A stretch of 64,000 nucleotides of DNA, taken from NCBI GenBank assembly GCA_963849695.1, contig CAWKIT010000016.1, positions 434,001-498,000 on the forward strand, written 5' to 3'. The notes below the pieces were generated by a model, which was not told the origin of the DNA, did no database searches, and was given only the letters and a program-made list of their open reading frames with translations. This DNA is from DASSUW01 sp963849695 (GTDB taxonomy: Bacteria; Actinomycetota; Thermoleophilia; Solirubrobacterales; Solirubrobacteraceae). This document shows positions 49,064-58,900 of this stretch, in pieces; the first letter of the stretch is position 1, and each line of letters begins with the position of its first letter. The position numbers and the translations under genes were made by a program.

Positions 49064-49866
49064 TGGCCGTCGCCACCGCCACCGCTCCGCGCCGCCGCCT
49101 GCACCGACTCGAGTGGCCCGCCCTGATGGGCGTGATGGTGCGCGAGGTCGTCAACTACTCGTCGTTCTGGAAGTCGTCGACGTTCTCCTCGACCGTCGAC
49201 CCCACGATCTACCTGCTGGCCTTCGGGTTCGGCTTCGGCTCGCTGGTCAGCGAGGTCGCCGGCTACGACTACATCGAGTTCGTCGGGACCGGGATCGTCG
49301 CTACCACGGTGCTGTTCTCGGCCGCGTTCCCGGCGATGTACTCGACCTACGTCAAATACGCGTTCCAGCGCACCTACGACGCGATCCTCGCCGCCCCGGT
49401 CGACACCGAGGAGCTCGTGACCGCCGAGGCGATGTGGATCGCGGCGCGCACCGGCGTGTACGGCTGCGTGCCGATGCTGGTCGCGATGGTGTTCGGGCTC
49501 GATCCGGCCTGGGGCATGCTGCTGGTGCCGTTCATCGCCGCGCTGGGCGGCTTCGGCTGGGCCGTGTTCGGGATCTTCATCGCCGCGAAGGCGAAGGCGA
49601 TCGAGAGCTTCTCCTACTGGCAGAGCGGGCTGCTGACGCCGATGTTCCTCGTCGCCGGGACGTTCTTCCCCCTCGACGGGCTGCCGCAGTGGGCCCAGTT
49701 CCTGGGCCACATCAACCCGCTCTACCACTGCGTCGAGCTGGTCCGCCACGCCGTGTTCGGCTTCGAGGGCTGGATCGACGTGTGGCACGTCGGCTTCCTC
49801 GTCGGCTTCGCCTTCGTCTCGTGGCGGCTTGCGATCCACTACATGGAGCGCAAGCTGATCCTCTGA
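49063..49866 (+). CDS. ABC-2 type permease (NodJ-like)
   Basis: 267 residues, six hydrophobic helices. The region IVATTVLFSAAFPAMYSTYVKYAF, the loop with RTYDAILAAPVDTEELVTAEA, and AGTFFPLDGLPQWAQFLGHINPLYH are typical of the NodJ/YadH family. It pairs with the ATPase gene before it. Confidence 0.92.
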   Translation: MAVATATAPRRRLHRLEWPALMGVMVREVVNYSSFWKSSTFSSTVDPTIYLLAFGFGFGSLVSEVAGYDYIEFVGTGIVATTVLFSAAFPAMYSTYVKYAFQRTYDAILAAPVDTEELVTAEAMWIAARTGVYGCVPMLVAMVFGLDPAWGMLLVPFIAALGGFGWAVFGIFIAAKAKAIESFSYWQSGLLTPMFLVAGTFFPLDGLPQWAQFLGHINPLYHCVELVRHAVFGFEGWIDVWHVGFLVGFAFVSWRLAIHYMERKLIL

Positions 49867-49884
49867 GCGTCAGACGGCGACCGT

Positions 49885-50508
49885 TCAGCCCCCCTTGTTC
49901 GGCGGCGGGAAGAGAGCGAGGAAGTGTTTCGCGAGATCGCGGTCGCCTTCGATGTGGGCCTCGAGCGGCTGGCCGTGCCAGAGCGCCGCGGCCAGCGGGC
50001 CGGGCTCGCCGGTGATCGTCGCCGCCGGCTGGTCGGCCGGGCCGCGGGCGACCTCCAGCCGCCCGTCGGTGACGTGGGCGCGGAACTGCTGGCCGCCGAG
50101 CCGCAGCTCGACGGTCGCTACGAGGTCGGCGGCCGGGTCGAACAGCGTCTTCAGCGCGAGGACGAAGGCGTCGACTCCGATCCCGGCGTCGCCGTCCGGG
50201 AACGGCGCCCGGCTCCCCCAGCGGCCGAGGGCGAGCACGACCGGCTCGAGGTCGAGCCCGCGGTCGGTCAGCTCGTAGACACGCGCGCCCGCAGGCGGCG
50301 GGAGTGTGCGGCGTTGCAGGATGCCGGCGTCCTCGAGGTCCCGGAGCCGCTGCGCGAGCACGTCGGGGCCGACGTTGGGCAATCCCGCGCGGAGGTCGGT
50401 GAAGCGCTTCGGCCCGAGCAGCAGCTCGCGGACGACCAGCAGGGCCCAGCGCTCGCCGACGATGTCGAGCGCGCGGGCGATGCCGCAGCGGTCGCCGTAG
50501 GTCCTCAT
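49885..50508 (-). CDS. HxlR-family transcriptional regulator with C-terminal SCP2-like domain
   Basis: 207 residues. The HxlR winged helix opens MRTYGDRCGIARALDIVGERWALLVVRELLLGPKRF, with recognition helix region NVGPDVLAQRLRDLEDAGIL. The C-terminal half (VDAFVLALKTLFDPAAD, then ATITGEPGPLAAALWHG) looks like a sterol-carrier-type lipid-binding fold, seen in a subset of the family. It is divergent from the PPOX gene, and direct repeats between them are a likely operator. Confidence 0.9.
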   Translation of the reverse strand: MRTYGDRCGIARALDIVGERWALLVVRELLLGPKRFTDLRAGLPNVGPDVLAQRLRDLEDAGILQRRTLPPPAGARVYELTDRGLDLEPVVLALGRWGSRAPFPDGDAGIGVDAFVLALKTLFDPAADLVATVELRLGGQQFRAHVTDGRLEVARGPADQPAATITGEPGPLAAALWHGQPLEAHIEGDRDLAKHFLALFPPPNKGG

Positions 50509-50558
50509 CGCTCGGCCGGCACTCGCCGGCAGCCCGACGACGCGCATCGAGGAGATTT

Positions 50559-50592
50559 GGTTGGATTTTCCGATCTCATGGTAGGATTGTCC
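50559..50592. promoter_or_regulatory. HxlR operator candidate: 13-nt direct repeats
   Basis: GGTTGGATTTTCC (50559-50571) and GGTAGGATTGTCC (50580-50592) match at 11 of 13 positions and are exactly 21 nt apart, two turns of the helix, just before ATG 50594 of the PPOX gene. They lie between the HxlR regulator and its divergent neighbour, an AT-rich island. Confidence 0.6.
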
Positions 50593-50593
50593 A

Positions 50594-50986
50594 ATGATAC
50601 AGCTCCCCGAAGACGTCCGCGCCCTGTTCGGAGGGGCGAACATCGGTCATGTGGCGACCACTCTCCCGACCGGCGGCCCGCACAGCGTCCCGGTCTGGGT
50701 CGACCTCGAGGGAGACCGGATCGCGTTCCTCACCGGCCCGGGCTCGCGCAAGGCGCGCAACCTCGATCGCGATCCGCGCCTGGCGATCTCGATCACGCGT
50801 CAGGACCAGCCGTACCAGATGGCGCAGGTGCGCGGCCGGGTCGCCGAGCGACTCGAGGGCGACGCGGCGTGGAAGGTGATCGACCGGATCTCGCACAAGT
50901 ACATCGGGCAGCCGTATCCGATCCGAGCCGATCGCGTCGTGTTCCTGGTCGAGCCCGAGCGGGCCTGGGGCCAGACGTTCGGCTGA
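50594..50986 (+). CDS. PPOX-class F420-dependent or flavin oxidoreductase
   Basis: 130 residues, split-barrel fold. VATTLPTGGPHSVPVWVDLEGDRIAF and GPGSRKARNLDRDPRLAISI are typical of F420- or FMN-binding pyridoxamine oxidase-like proteins. The substrate is unknown. Likely controlled by the divergent HxlR protein. Confidence 0.9.
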   Translation: MIQLPEDVRALFGGANIGHVATTLPTGGPHSVPVWVDLEGDRIAFLTGPGSRKARNLDRDPRLAISITRQDQPYQMAQVRGRVAERLEGDAAWKVIDRISHKYIGQPYPIRADRVVFLVEPERAWGQTFG

Positions 50987-51004
50987 CCGGGAATTGCCGG
51001 CGGA

Positions 51005-51928
51005 TCAACGCGCGGGAGGGAGGGCCGCGACCGCGTCTCGGACCGCGGCCGACAACGCGCGAGTCGAGGGCCGCGCGGCGTCGGCGGCGCGGGTGGCCGC
51101 GAAGATCTGCCGGAAGACCGGTCGCTCGGCGATCGTCCGCAGGGCGACGCCGGGGTGCTGCTCCGGCAGCGGCAGCGTGGGGAGGAGGGTGACTGCGAGC
51201 CCGCGGGCGACGAGCGCGAGGCTGACCGTGGCGTCGTCCGTCCGGTGGCGGATGTCGGGGTTGAAGCCGCCCAGCTCGCGGCACGTGCGCTGGGTCAGCT
51301 CCTCCCACGCCAGGCCGGCGTGGGCGGTGGTCCACGCCTCGCCGGCCAGCTCGGCGATCGGCACCGCATCCGGGTGGCGGCGCGCTGCCGGATGGTCCGC
51401 GGGCAGGACGGCGTGCACCTCGTCGCGGAACAGGTCGTGGCGGTCGACGCCGTCCGGGAACCGCACCGGCTGGTGCTGCCACTCGTCGCCGAGCACGAGG
51501 TCGAGGTCGCCGAGGGCGAGCCCCGGCAGCGCCTGCTCGGGCTCGGCCTCGAACACCTCGCAGCGCAGGCGCGGCGCGGCGCGCGCCAGCGCCTCGATGG
51601 CCGGGAGCGCGATGCGCAGCAGCACCGACTGGAAGCCTGCGATGCGCCCGCGGCCGGCGACCGTCCCCGCCGCAGCCGCGAGGTCGGCCTCGGCGACCGC
51701 CGCGCGTTCGAGCAGTGCCTCGGCGTGGCCGACGAGCACGTGCGCCGCATCGGTGAGCCGCACGCCTCGCCCGGCCCGCTCGAGCAGCGGGACGCCCGCT
51801 TCGCGCTCGAGCATGGCGAGCTGCTGGGAGACCGCCGAGGGCGTGAACTGGAGCGCGTCGGCGACCGAGGCGATCGTCCCGCGCTCGCTCAGCTCGCGCA
51901 GGAGACGCAGGCGGCGCAGATCGAGCAT
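51005..51928 (-). CDS. LysR-family transcriptional regulator
   Basis: 307 residues. The N-terminal helix-turn-helix is TIASVADALQFTPSAVSQQL, and an effector-binding domain of two Rossmann-like halves follows. It is divergent from the EamA transporter gene, which is probably its target. A TAGCGT -10-like box lies 9 nt before its start. Confidence 0.92.
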   Translation of the reverse strand: MLDLRRLRLLRELSERGTIASVADALQFTPSAVSQQLAMLEREAGVPLLERAGRGVRLTDAAHVLVGHAEALLERAAVAEADLAAAAGTVAGRGRIAGFQSVLLRIALPAIEALARAAPRLRCEVFEAEPEQALPGLALGDLDLVLGDEWQHQPVRFPDGVDRHDLFRDEVHAVLPADHPAARRHPDAVPIAELAGEAWTTAHAGLAWEELTQRTCRELGGFNPDIRHRTDDATVSLALVARGLAVTLLPTLPLPEQHPGVALRTIAERPVFRQIFAATRAADAARPSTRALSAAVRDAVAALPPAR

Positions 51929-51937
51929 CGTGAAGAG

Positions 51938-51976
51938 ACGCTACTGCATTCACAACGAGAAACCAGAATGGTTTCT
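51938..51976. promoter_or_regulatory. LysR/EamA intergenic operator candidate
   Basis: AGAAACCA (51958-51965) and TGGTTTCT (51969-51976) form a perfect 8-bp inverted repeat around GAA, within the 77-nt gap between the divergent genes. It fits a LysR-type box. The minus-strand -10 candidate TAGCGT is at 51943-51938. Confidence 0.6.
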
Positions 51977-52005
51977 GACGCTTCGTGTGATCAGCATGTC
52001 CGGCC

Positions 52006-53049
52006 ATGAGCACACCGGGGACGGCGATGATCAGCGGGACGGGCGCGAGGATGGGCGGGGCGGCGCTCTGCCTCGCCTCCGCGGCCGCGTTCGGCGCGAT
52101 GGGCATCTTCGGCCGGCTCGCCTACGAGGACGGAGCGACCGTCGGCACGCTGCTGGCCGTTCGCTTCGTACTGGCCGCTGCGTTGTTCTGGGCGCTGGTG
52201 GTCGCGAGCGGCTCTGCCGCTGAGCTGCGCAGGGTGGGCCGCCGCGACCTGGTCGCGGCGCTGGCCCTGGGCGGGGGCATCTACGCCGCCCAGGCGGGCG
52301 GGTACTTCGCGGCGCTCGAGCGCGTCGACCCCTCGCTGCTAGCGCTGCTCCTCTACACGTTCCCCGCGATCGTGGCCGTCGCGGCGATCGCCCTCGGACG
52401 CGAGCGTGCCGACCGCCGCCGGATGGCCGCGCTCGGCCTCGTGTCCGGCGGTCTGGTGCTCGTGCTGGCGAGCAGCGGCGCGGCCTCCGGCGATCCGCTG
52501 GGCGCCGCGCTCGGCCTCGCCACCGCGGTCGTGTACAGCGTCTACATCCTCGCCGGCGAAGGGATCGCCCGCCGCGTGCCGCCGCTCGTCCTCTCCGCCC
52601 TCGTGTGTACCGCCGCGGCGGTGAGCCTGACGGCCGGCTCGGCGCTGCTCGGCGAGCTGCGCCCCGGCCGGCTCACGCTCTCCGGCTGGGCGTGGATCGC
52701 GTGCATCGCCGTCGTCTGCACCGTCGTCGCGCTGAGCCTGTTCTTCGCCGGCCTCCGGCGCGTAGGACCGACGACCGCCTCGATCCTCTCCACCGTCGAG
52801 CCGGTCGTGACCGTGGCGCTCGCCTTCGTCGCGTTCGGGGACGTGCTGGGCGTCGCGCAGCTGCTCGGCGGGTTCGTGGTCCTCGCCGGCGTGCTCGTGC
52901 TTCAGGCGCCGACGCGCACCGCGTCGCACGTGAGGCACCCGCGCCCGCATATTCCCGCGCTTGGCCGCCCGGCACGCCTACCTCGCCGCGTGCGGCGACG
53001 CGGGTGGCGGCGGGCTGCCGCCGCTGTGACGGACATGCTGCACGCATGA
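52006..53049 (+). CDS. EamA/DMT-family transporter
   Basis: 347 residues; ten transmembrane helices in two EamA repeats (ALCLASAAAFGAMGIFGRLAY and later SILSTVEPVVTVALAFVAFGD). Exporter of amino acids or metabolites. An extra Arg-rich tail of about 40 residues (RLPRRVRRRGWRRAAAAV) follows the last helix and is not part of the family; its stop overlaps the next ATG (ATGA). The tail may be true or result from a missed frame change. Confidence 0.88.
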   Translation: MSTPGTAMISGTGARMGGAALCLASAAAFGAMGIFGRLAYEDGATVGTLLAVRFVLAAALFWALVVASGSAAELRRVGRRDLVAALALGGGIYAAQAGGYFAALERVDPSLLALLLYTFPAIVAVAAIALGRERADRRRMAALGLVSGGLVLVLASSGAASGDPLGAALGLATAVVYSVYILAGEGIARRVPPLVLSALVCTAAAVSLTAGSALLGELRPGRLTLSGWAWIACIAVVCTVVALSLFFAGLRRVGPTTASILSTVEPVVTVALAFVAFGDVLGVAQLLGGFVVLAGVLVLQAPTRTASHVRHPRPHIPALGRPARLPRRVRRRGWRRAAAAVTDMLHA

Positions 53050-53702
53050 ACGTGACGATCTGGAACGAGTTCGTCGGCGAGCGCTCCAAGCCTGAGGCGG
53101 CGGAGATCTATCCCGACGGCATCCACGCAACGCTCGCGGACGCGCTCAGCGATGTCGGCAAGGTGCGGACGGCGACACTGAGCGAGCCCGAGCACGGCCT
53201 GCCCGCCGAGGTGCTCGACACGACCGACGTCCTCGTGTGGTGGGGCCACGACGCGCACGAGGACGTGGCCGACGACATCGTCGACCGCGTCGTCGACCGC
53301 GTGCACGACGGAATGGGGCTCGTCGTCCTGCACTCCGGCCATTACTCGAAGCCCTTCCGGCGGCTGATGGGCACGCGCTGCACGCTCGAGTGGCGTCACG
53401 ACGACCGCGAGACCGTCTGGACGGTCGCGCCTGGGCATCCGATCGCGGCCGGCATCCCGTCGTCGTTCGTCATCCCCGAGCAGGAGATGTACGGCGAGTT
53501 CTTCGACGTCCCGCCGCCCGAGGAGCTGGTCTTCATCAGCTCGTTCGGCGGCGGCGAGGTGTTCCGCAGCGGCTGCTGCTGGACGCGCGGTCGCGGGCGC
53601 ATCTTCTACTTCAGCCCCGGCCACGAGACCAATCCGGTCTACCACCAGCCGGAGGTCCGGCGGGTGATCGCCAATGCCGTGCGCTGGGTGTCGCCGGCGT
53701 GA
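53046..53702 (+). CDS. ThuA-like domain protein
   Basis: 218 residues of the ThuA/DUF1037 family with a class I amidotransferase-like fold: IWNEFVGERSKPEAAEIYP, DVLVWWGHDAHEDVADD and YFSPGHETNPVYHQPEVRRVI are typical. Relatives serve trehalose utilisation. No other trehalose gene is adjacent. Coupled to the transporter by ATGA. Confidence 0.88.
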   Translation: MNVTIWNEFVGERSKPEAAEIYPDGIHATLADALSDVGKVRTATLSEPEHGLPAEVLDTTDVLVWWGHDAHEDVADDIVDRVVDRVHDGMGLVVLHSGHYSKPFRRLMGTRCTLEWRHDDRETVWTVAPGHPIAAGIPSSFVIPEQEMYGEFFDVPPPEELVFISSFGGGEVFRSGCCWTRGRGRIFYFSPGHETNPVYHQPEVRRVIANAVRWVSPA

Positions 53703-53705
53703 GCG

Positions 53706-53984
53706 TCAGCGTCGGCGACCGACCACGCGGACGGTGACCCGCGCGGGCCGCGTCGGCTCCTCGAGCGACAGGAACTCGCGCGCCGCGCCCGCGTGCCGGC
53801 AGTAGGGGCACGCGACCCACTCGGCCGGCGTCAGCGACGCTCCCGGCACCGCGACCGGGGCGTCGCAAAGCGGGCATGCGAGCGTGCCGCTCGCCAGCTG
53901 CGACGAGCGCGCCCGCCGCACCTCGTAGGCGCCGGCTGGGCGGTCGGCGGGCTCGGGCTCGTCGATCCGGCGGTGGAACGCCAC
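53706..53984 (-). CDS. small zinc-ribbon protein
   Basis: 92 residues with two C-x2-C pairs, ACPLCDAP and ACPYCRHAG, which should hold one zinc ion. Function unknown. The GTG at 53984 lies 6 nt after a TAGACT box on the minus strand (53996-53991), so the message may be leaderless. Confidence 0.72.
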   Translation of the reverse strand: MAFHRRIDEPEPADRPAGAYEVRRARSSQLASGTLACPLCDAPVAVPGASLTPAEWVACPYCRHAGAAREFLSLEEPTRPARVTVRVVGRRR

Positions 53985-53993
53985 ACGTTCAGT

Positions 53994-54815
53994 CTACGAG
54001 CGGCTCCGGTAGAGCCTCGTGGTGATCGGCATGAAGATCGCGGTCAGCGCCACCGCGACCCCGAGCACGATCATGATGTCGGTCGCGTCCGCGTTCCCGT
54101 TCATCAGCCCGCGCGAGGCGGTCGCCAGGATCGAGATCGGGTTGACGTTCACGAACCACTCGAGCGCGGCCGGGAGCGTCTCGGGGTCCACGAACACGTT
54201 GCTCAGGAACGTGAGCGGGAAGATCCCCATGAAGCCGGCGTTCATGACCGCGTTCGGCGACCGCAGGAGCAGGCCGAGCGTGGTGAACACCCACGACAGC
54301 CCGAAGGCGAACACGATCGTCAGCGCCAGAGCGGCGATCACGCCGGGCACGCCCGCGTCGGGCCGGAAGCCGAGGATCACCCCGAGCACGACGATCACCG
54401 TGCCCGCCACCAGGTAGCGGACGCTGTCGCCCAGCAGCGCGCCGAGCAGGGGCGCCGGCCGCCAGATCGGCAGCGTGCGGAAGCGGTCGACCACGCCCTT
54501 GGTGAGGTCGGTGTTGAGCGCGACCCCCGAGTAGACGGTGGTGAAGAGCACCGACATCACGAGGATGCCGGGGAGGATGTAGTCGAGGTACGCGCCGGTG
54601 GAGCCGGCGATGGCGCCGCCGAACAGGTACGTGAACATCAGCACGAACATCACCGGCGTGATCGTCACGTCGAGCAGCTGCTCGGGGACGTGCTTGACCT
54701 TGAGCATCCCGCGCCAGCCGAAGGTCAGCGCGGCCGACATCGCGCTCGCGCGCGGCGGCCGGGGCGTCGAGGCGAGCGCCTTGCGGATCGCTTCGTCCTG
54801 AACCACGGTGCTCAT
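53994..54815 (-). CDS. ABC-2 type permease (DrrB-like)
   Basis: 273 residues, six hydrophobic helices. DGVALNTDLTKG-like VALNTDLTKGVVDRFRTLPI, VFTTLGLLLRSPNAVMNAGF and FPLTFLSNVFVDPETLPAAL are hallmarks of the daunorubicin-resistance permease family. ATG 54815 overlaps the ATPase stop (ATGA). Exports a drug-like or lipid substrate. Confidence 0.93.
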   Translation of the reverse strand: MSTVVQDEAIRKALASTPRPPRASAMSAALTFGWRGMLKVKHVPEQLLDVTITPVMFVLMFTYLFGGAIAGSTGAYLDYILPGILVMSVLFTTVYSGVALNTDLTKGVVDRFRTLPIWRPAPLLGALLGDSVRYLVAGTVIVVLGVILGFRPDAGVPGVIAALALTIVFAFGLSWVFTTLGLLLRSPNAVMNAGFMGIFPLTFLSNVFVDPETLPAALEWFVNVNPISILATASRGLMNGNADATDIMIVLGVAVALTAIFMPITTRLYRSRS

Positions 54816-55792
54816 GTGCGCTCCTCCACGGCGTCGTCGGGGCTCTGGTCCTCGGCCGGGTGGCCGGTGAGGGCGAGGAACACCTCGTCGAGGCTCGGCT
54901 GGCCGAGCGAGAAGCCGGCGATCTGCACGTCGGACCGCGCCAGCTCGGCGATCGCCTCGGCGGCGCGGTCGGCGTCGCTGCAGGGCGCGGACAGCGCCGT
55001 CGGGTCGGGCTCCTGGTGCACGGTGCCGAGCTCCCGCGTCAGCACGCGCTCGGCCTCGGGGCGCTGCTCGGGGTCGAGCAGGCGCACGTGCAGCGAGCCC
55101 GAGCCGACCGACGCCTTGAGCTGCGCCGGGGTGCCCTCGGCGATCACGCGGCCGTGGTCGATCACCGCGATCCCCTCGGCGAGCTGGTCGGCCTCGTCGA
55201 GGTACTGGGTGCAGAGCAGGATCGTGGTGCCGGTGTCGGCCAGCGAGCGGATGATGTCCCACACCTGGTTGCGGGAGCGCGGGTCGAGGCCGGTCGTCGG
55301 CTCGTCGAGGAACAGCAGCTCCGGGGTCACCACGAGGCTGGCCGCGATGTCGAGCCGGCGCCGCATGCCGCCGGAGTAGCTCTTGACGAGCCGGCCGGCG
55401 GCGTCGGAGAGGTCGAACGCCTCGAGCAGCTCGGCCGCGCGCGACTTGGCGTCGGCGCGCCGCAGGCCGAGCAGGCGCGCGAGCAGGATCAGGTTCTCGC
55501 GGCCCGTGAGGTCCTCGTCGACGGACGCCATCTGGCCGGTGAGGCTGACGAGGCCGCGGACCTTGTCGGCCTCCTTGACGACGTCGTGCCCGAGCACGCG
55601 CGCCGACCCGGCGTCGGGACGCAGCAGCGTCGCGAGCATCCGGATCGTGGTGGTCTTACCGGCGCCGTTCGGCCCGAGAACGCCGTACACGGAGCCGGTG
55701 CGCACGGCGAGATCCACGCCGGCCACGGCACGGACCTCACCGAACGACTTTTCGAGGCCTGACGCCTCGAGGGCGAGTGGGGAGGAAGTCAC
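54812..55792 (-). CDS. ABC transporter ATP-binding protein (DrrA-like)
   Basis: 326 residues. Walker A GPNGAGKTT, signature YSGGMRRRL, Walker B LLFLDEPTTGLDP, H loop LCTQYLDEADQ, and the DrrA C-terminal domain ending AGFSLGQPSLDEVFLALTG. Conserved sequence begins at LALEASGLEKSF, so GTG 55792 is preferred over GTG 55810. It forms an exporter with the coupled permease. Confidence 0.93.
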   Translation of the reverse strand: MTSSPLALEASGLEKSFGEVRAVAGVDLAVRTGSVYGVLGPNGAGKTTTIRMLATLLRPDAGSARVLGHDVVKEADKVRGLVSLTGQMASVDEDLTGRENLILLARLLGLRRADAKSRAAELLEAFDLSDAAGRLVKSYSGGMRRRLDIAASLVVTPELLFLDEPTTGLDPRSRNQVWDIIRSLADTGTTILLCTQYLDEADQLAEGIAVIDHGRVIAEGTPAQLKASVGSGSLHVRLLDPEQRPEAERVLTRELGTVHQEPDPTALSAPCSDADRAAEAIAELARSDVQIAGFSLGQPSLDEVFLALTGHPAEDQSPDDAVEERT

Positions 55793-55872
55793 GACCCCTA
55801 AGACTCGCACCGCGCGCAGAACTCATCGGTACGGACTGCACGAGTATCCGACGCCACGAGTCCTAGGACCAA

Positions 55873-55907
55873 CGGCGGGGGCCGGGTGGCACGGCCGGCC
55901 CCCGCCG
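55873..55907 (-). terminator. terminator hairpin after the large phosphodiesterase gene
   Basis: CGGCGGGGGCCGG (55873-55885) and CCGGCCCCCGCCG (55895-55907) form a perfect 13-bp stem with a 9-nt loop, 6 nt after the stop on the minus strand. There is no U-tract, so termination may depend on stem strength. Confidence 0.7.
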
Positions 55908-55913
55908 AAGCGG

Positions 55914-58900
55914 CTACGGAGTCCGCGTGATCCGCCCTTCGACGACCGGGGCGACCGGCGAGTGGGCGGTGATGTACTCGATCGTGACCTCGAGCAGGCC
56001 GTCGCCGGGCTGCAGGATGTCGGTGCCCTGCGCGAACACCGTGTAGCCGTCGCCGCCGGTCAGCATGAAGTCGTTGGTGACGAAGCGGACGGTGTCGGCC
56101 GGGCCCACCGGTGTCAGCGCTCCGCCGGGCCCCACCTTGGCGACCTGGTCGATCACCGGTGTCGTGCCCGCGCAGTGGAAGGCAAGCCTCAGGCCCGACA
56201 CCTGCGGGAAGCGACCGGTGGCTATCGCCGGGTTGCACACGGGGCTGAACCCGTTCAGCAGCGCCTCCCTGAGCTGCGCGCCGGTCAGGGTGAGGATCAC
56301 CGTACGGTTGCCGAACGGCAGCACCGCGAACACCTCGCCCCAGGTGATCTGGCCGGGCTGCTCGCCCGCCGAGGGAGGCGTGAGCAGGATGTCCTGCCGC
56401 AGGCCGCCGGAGTTGGTGATCGCGGCCTCGACGCCCGGGTACTTCTCGCGCATCGCGTCGGCGACCATGTTGCCCATCGCCGACTCGTTGAGCCGCGTCA
56501 GGTCGCGCCGGATGTCGGTCGACGCTGTGCCGATCACCTGGTTGCGCAGCACCGCCGTGTCCGCGTTCGCCTTGTCGACGATCGCCTGCACGTCGGCTCG
56601 CGGGGCGACGCCGAGGTTCTTGGCCGTACGCGTCGCGGTTCCCGCCCAGGCGACGTCGCCGTGCCGGATCATCAGCTGCGCCACCGAGTAGCTGGCGCCG
56701 GCGTTGAAGCCCTCGACGACCGGGATCCGCCCGACGACCATGTTCGCCGCCCGGTGGGTGTGGCCGGCGATCACGAGGTCGACCGTCGTGGCCTGGAGCT
56801 TGCCGACGATGTCCATGATCGGGCCCTGCCACGCGGCCGCGGGGCGGTCGGCGACGCGGTTGGCGCCGAGCACGGCGCCCTCGTGGATGACCACGACCTG
56901 CACCCTGACGCCGCGACGGCGCAGCTTCCGCGACTCGCGCTCGATTCGCTCCGCCTCGTCGAGGAACTCGAGGCCTGCGGTCGCCTCCGCCCGCACGAGC
57001 TCGGGCGTGGTGCGCACCACCGAGCCGATCACGCCGACGCGGATGCCGTTGACTCGGAATACCCTCGACGTCTCCAGCCAGTCCGGCGGCCTGCCGGTGG
57101 CCTGCTCGACGATGTTCGTCGCGAGGAACGGGAAGTTGGCCCGCGCCTGGTGGGCCAGGATGCGCTCGACGCCGAAGTCGAACTCGTGGTTGCCGAAGCT
57201 GGTGGCGTCCAGGCCCCACGCGTTCTCGACGTCGATCGCCGGCATGTCCTGGAGCAGCGCGGAGTTCGGCGGCGACGCGCCGACGTTGTCGCCGGCCGCC
57301 AGGAGCAGCGTCCGGCCCGGGAGATGCGAGGCCTCCTCGTCGAACATCGTCGCGAGCCTCGAGGCGCCGCCGACGCCGACATTGACGCCGTCCATCAGCA
57401 TCGTCGTCGGGTCGAGCTGACCGTGGAAGTCGTTCAGCCCGACGATCGAGATCGGCCGGTACTTGCGGCCGTCGTCGAGCAGGTCGCGCCGCACGACGCC
57501 CTGGCTGTGCTGCGGCGCCGGGATGTCGAGCAGGAACGCCGCCGTCGGCGCGAGGTCGATGCTGCGGACGTCGTCGACCACACCGCGCTCGATCGCCCTG
57601 CCGCCCGCCAGGAACGTGGCGCGCATGTTCGTGTTGCTGTCGAGGTCCTGCACGTCCGGCACGTAGCCGTGCTGGCCGAAGAAGGCCGACCGCGCGATCA
57701 GCGTGCCGGGCGTCGCCGCGTCGAACTGGTACGGCGGGTACGAGAACGCCACCACGTCGCCGGTGCGGGTCGGGTGGGCCATGTCGGCGGTCTGGCCCGC
57801 GCCGTTCGGGATGTAGCGCGCCTCGGCCTTGGTGAAGACGCGGTCGATCACGTCCCAGCCCTCCGGCCGGCCGTCTCCGGTCCAGTCGTTCGAATCCTGG
57901 AGGGCGAGGAACGCGGCCTTGATCCGGGCCACCTCGGCCGCCTCGTCCGCGGCCGCCACCTGCTGGAGCCCTCCGCCGGCCGGGTCGCGCCCTGCGAGGT
58001 TGAGGTAGACCTGGACGGTGCCGCCGGCGAAGCACGCCTTCGCCTTGCCGATCGTCTCGCCGGTCGCCACGCGGCAGTTGGAGGTCTGCGGCCGCGACAG
58101 CAGGCCGAGGTCGACGAGCACCTTGCTCGCGTCGATCGCCAGGAACTGCGGCGCGAAGCCGTGGTCGGACGCCACGAAGGTCGTCAGGTCACGGTCGCGC
58201 ATGCGGTCCTGGGCGAGCCGCATCGTCGCGTCGGCGCCCCTGTAGGCGCGGCGGATGAACGCTCTGCGCTCGTCCACGCGACCGTCGGGCGTGCGGTTGA
58301 CCTGGACGTCGTCGTAGGCCGGGTTGCGGGCGCCGTTCGGCAGCCGCCTCGTGATCAGCCCGAGGAACTGGTGCTGGAACTCGTCGGTGACCGGGTAGCC
58401 GACCAGCGCCACGTCCGGCTGGTAGCGATCGAGCACGTACCTGATCAGCGGCCGGTGGCCGGTCTCCCAGTACAGGCCCTGCTCGACGTACGTCTCCTCG
58501 CTGACGATGCCCGCCTCGAGGACGGCGAAGTCGCCGGCCTGCGAGGACGGGAAGCGCTCGGCGACGAAGTCTTCGAAGGTGCCCGTGAACCCGGGCTCGC
58601 CCGGCCATGTCGGCCACGTGGCGTTCGCGCGCGTGACCGACGTGTGGAACAGCCGTACCTGCGAGAGGTCGGAGGCGAGCCGCTCGACCTTGACCAGCAT
58701 GGCGCCGGTCTTGCCGTTCAGCGCGCCGCCCTGGATCGTGACCTTGACGTCGGCCCACTCGCCCTCGCGCAGGTCGCCGACCGCGTCGTCGCCGTCCTTG
58801 GTGGGGGAGAACAGGACGCGGTCATAGCGGGTCCGGCCGTCGTTGCGGCTGTCGTAGAGGTAGGCGTTGAGGCCGTACCTGTCGACCCACGTCGGGTTCG

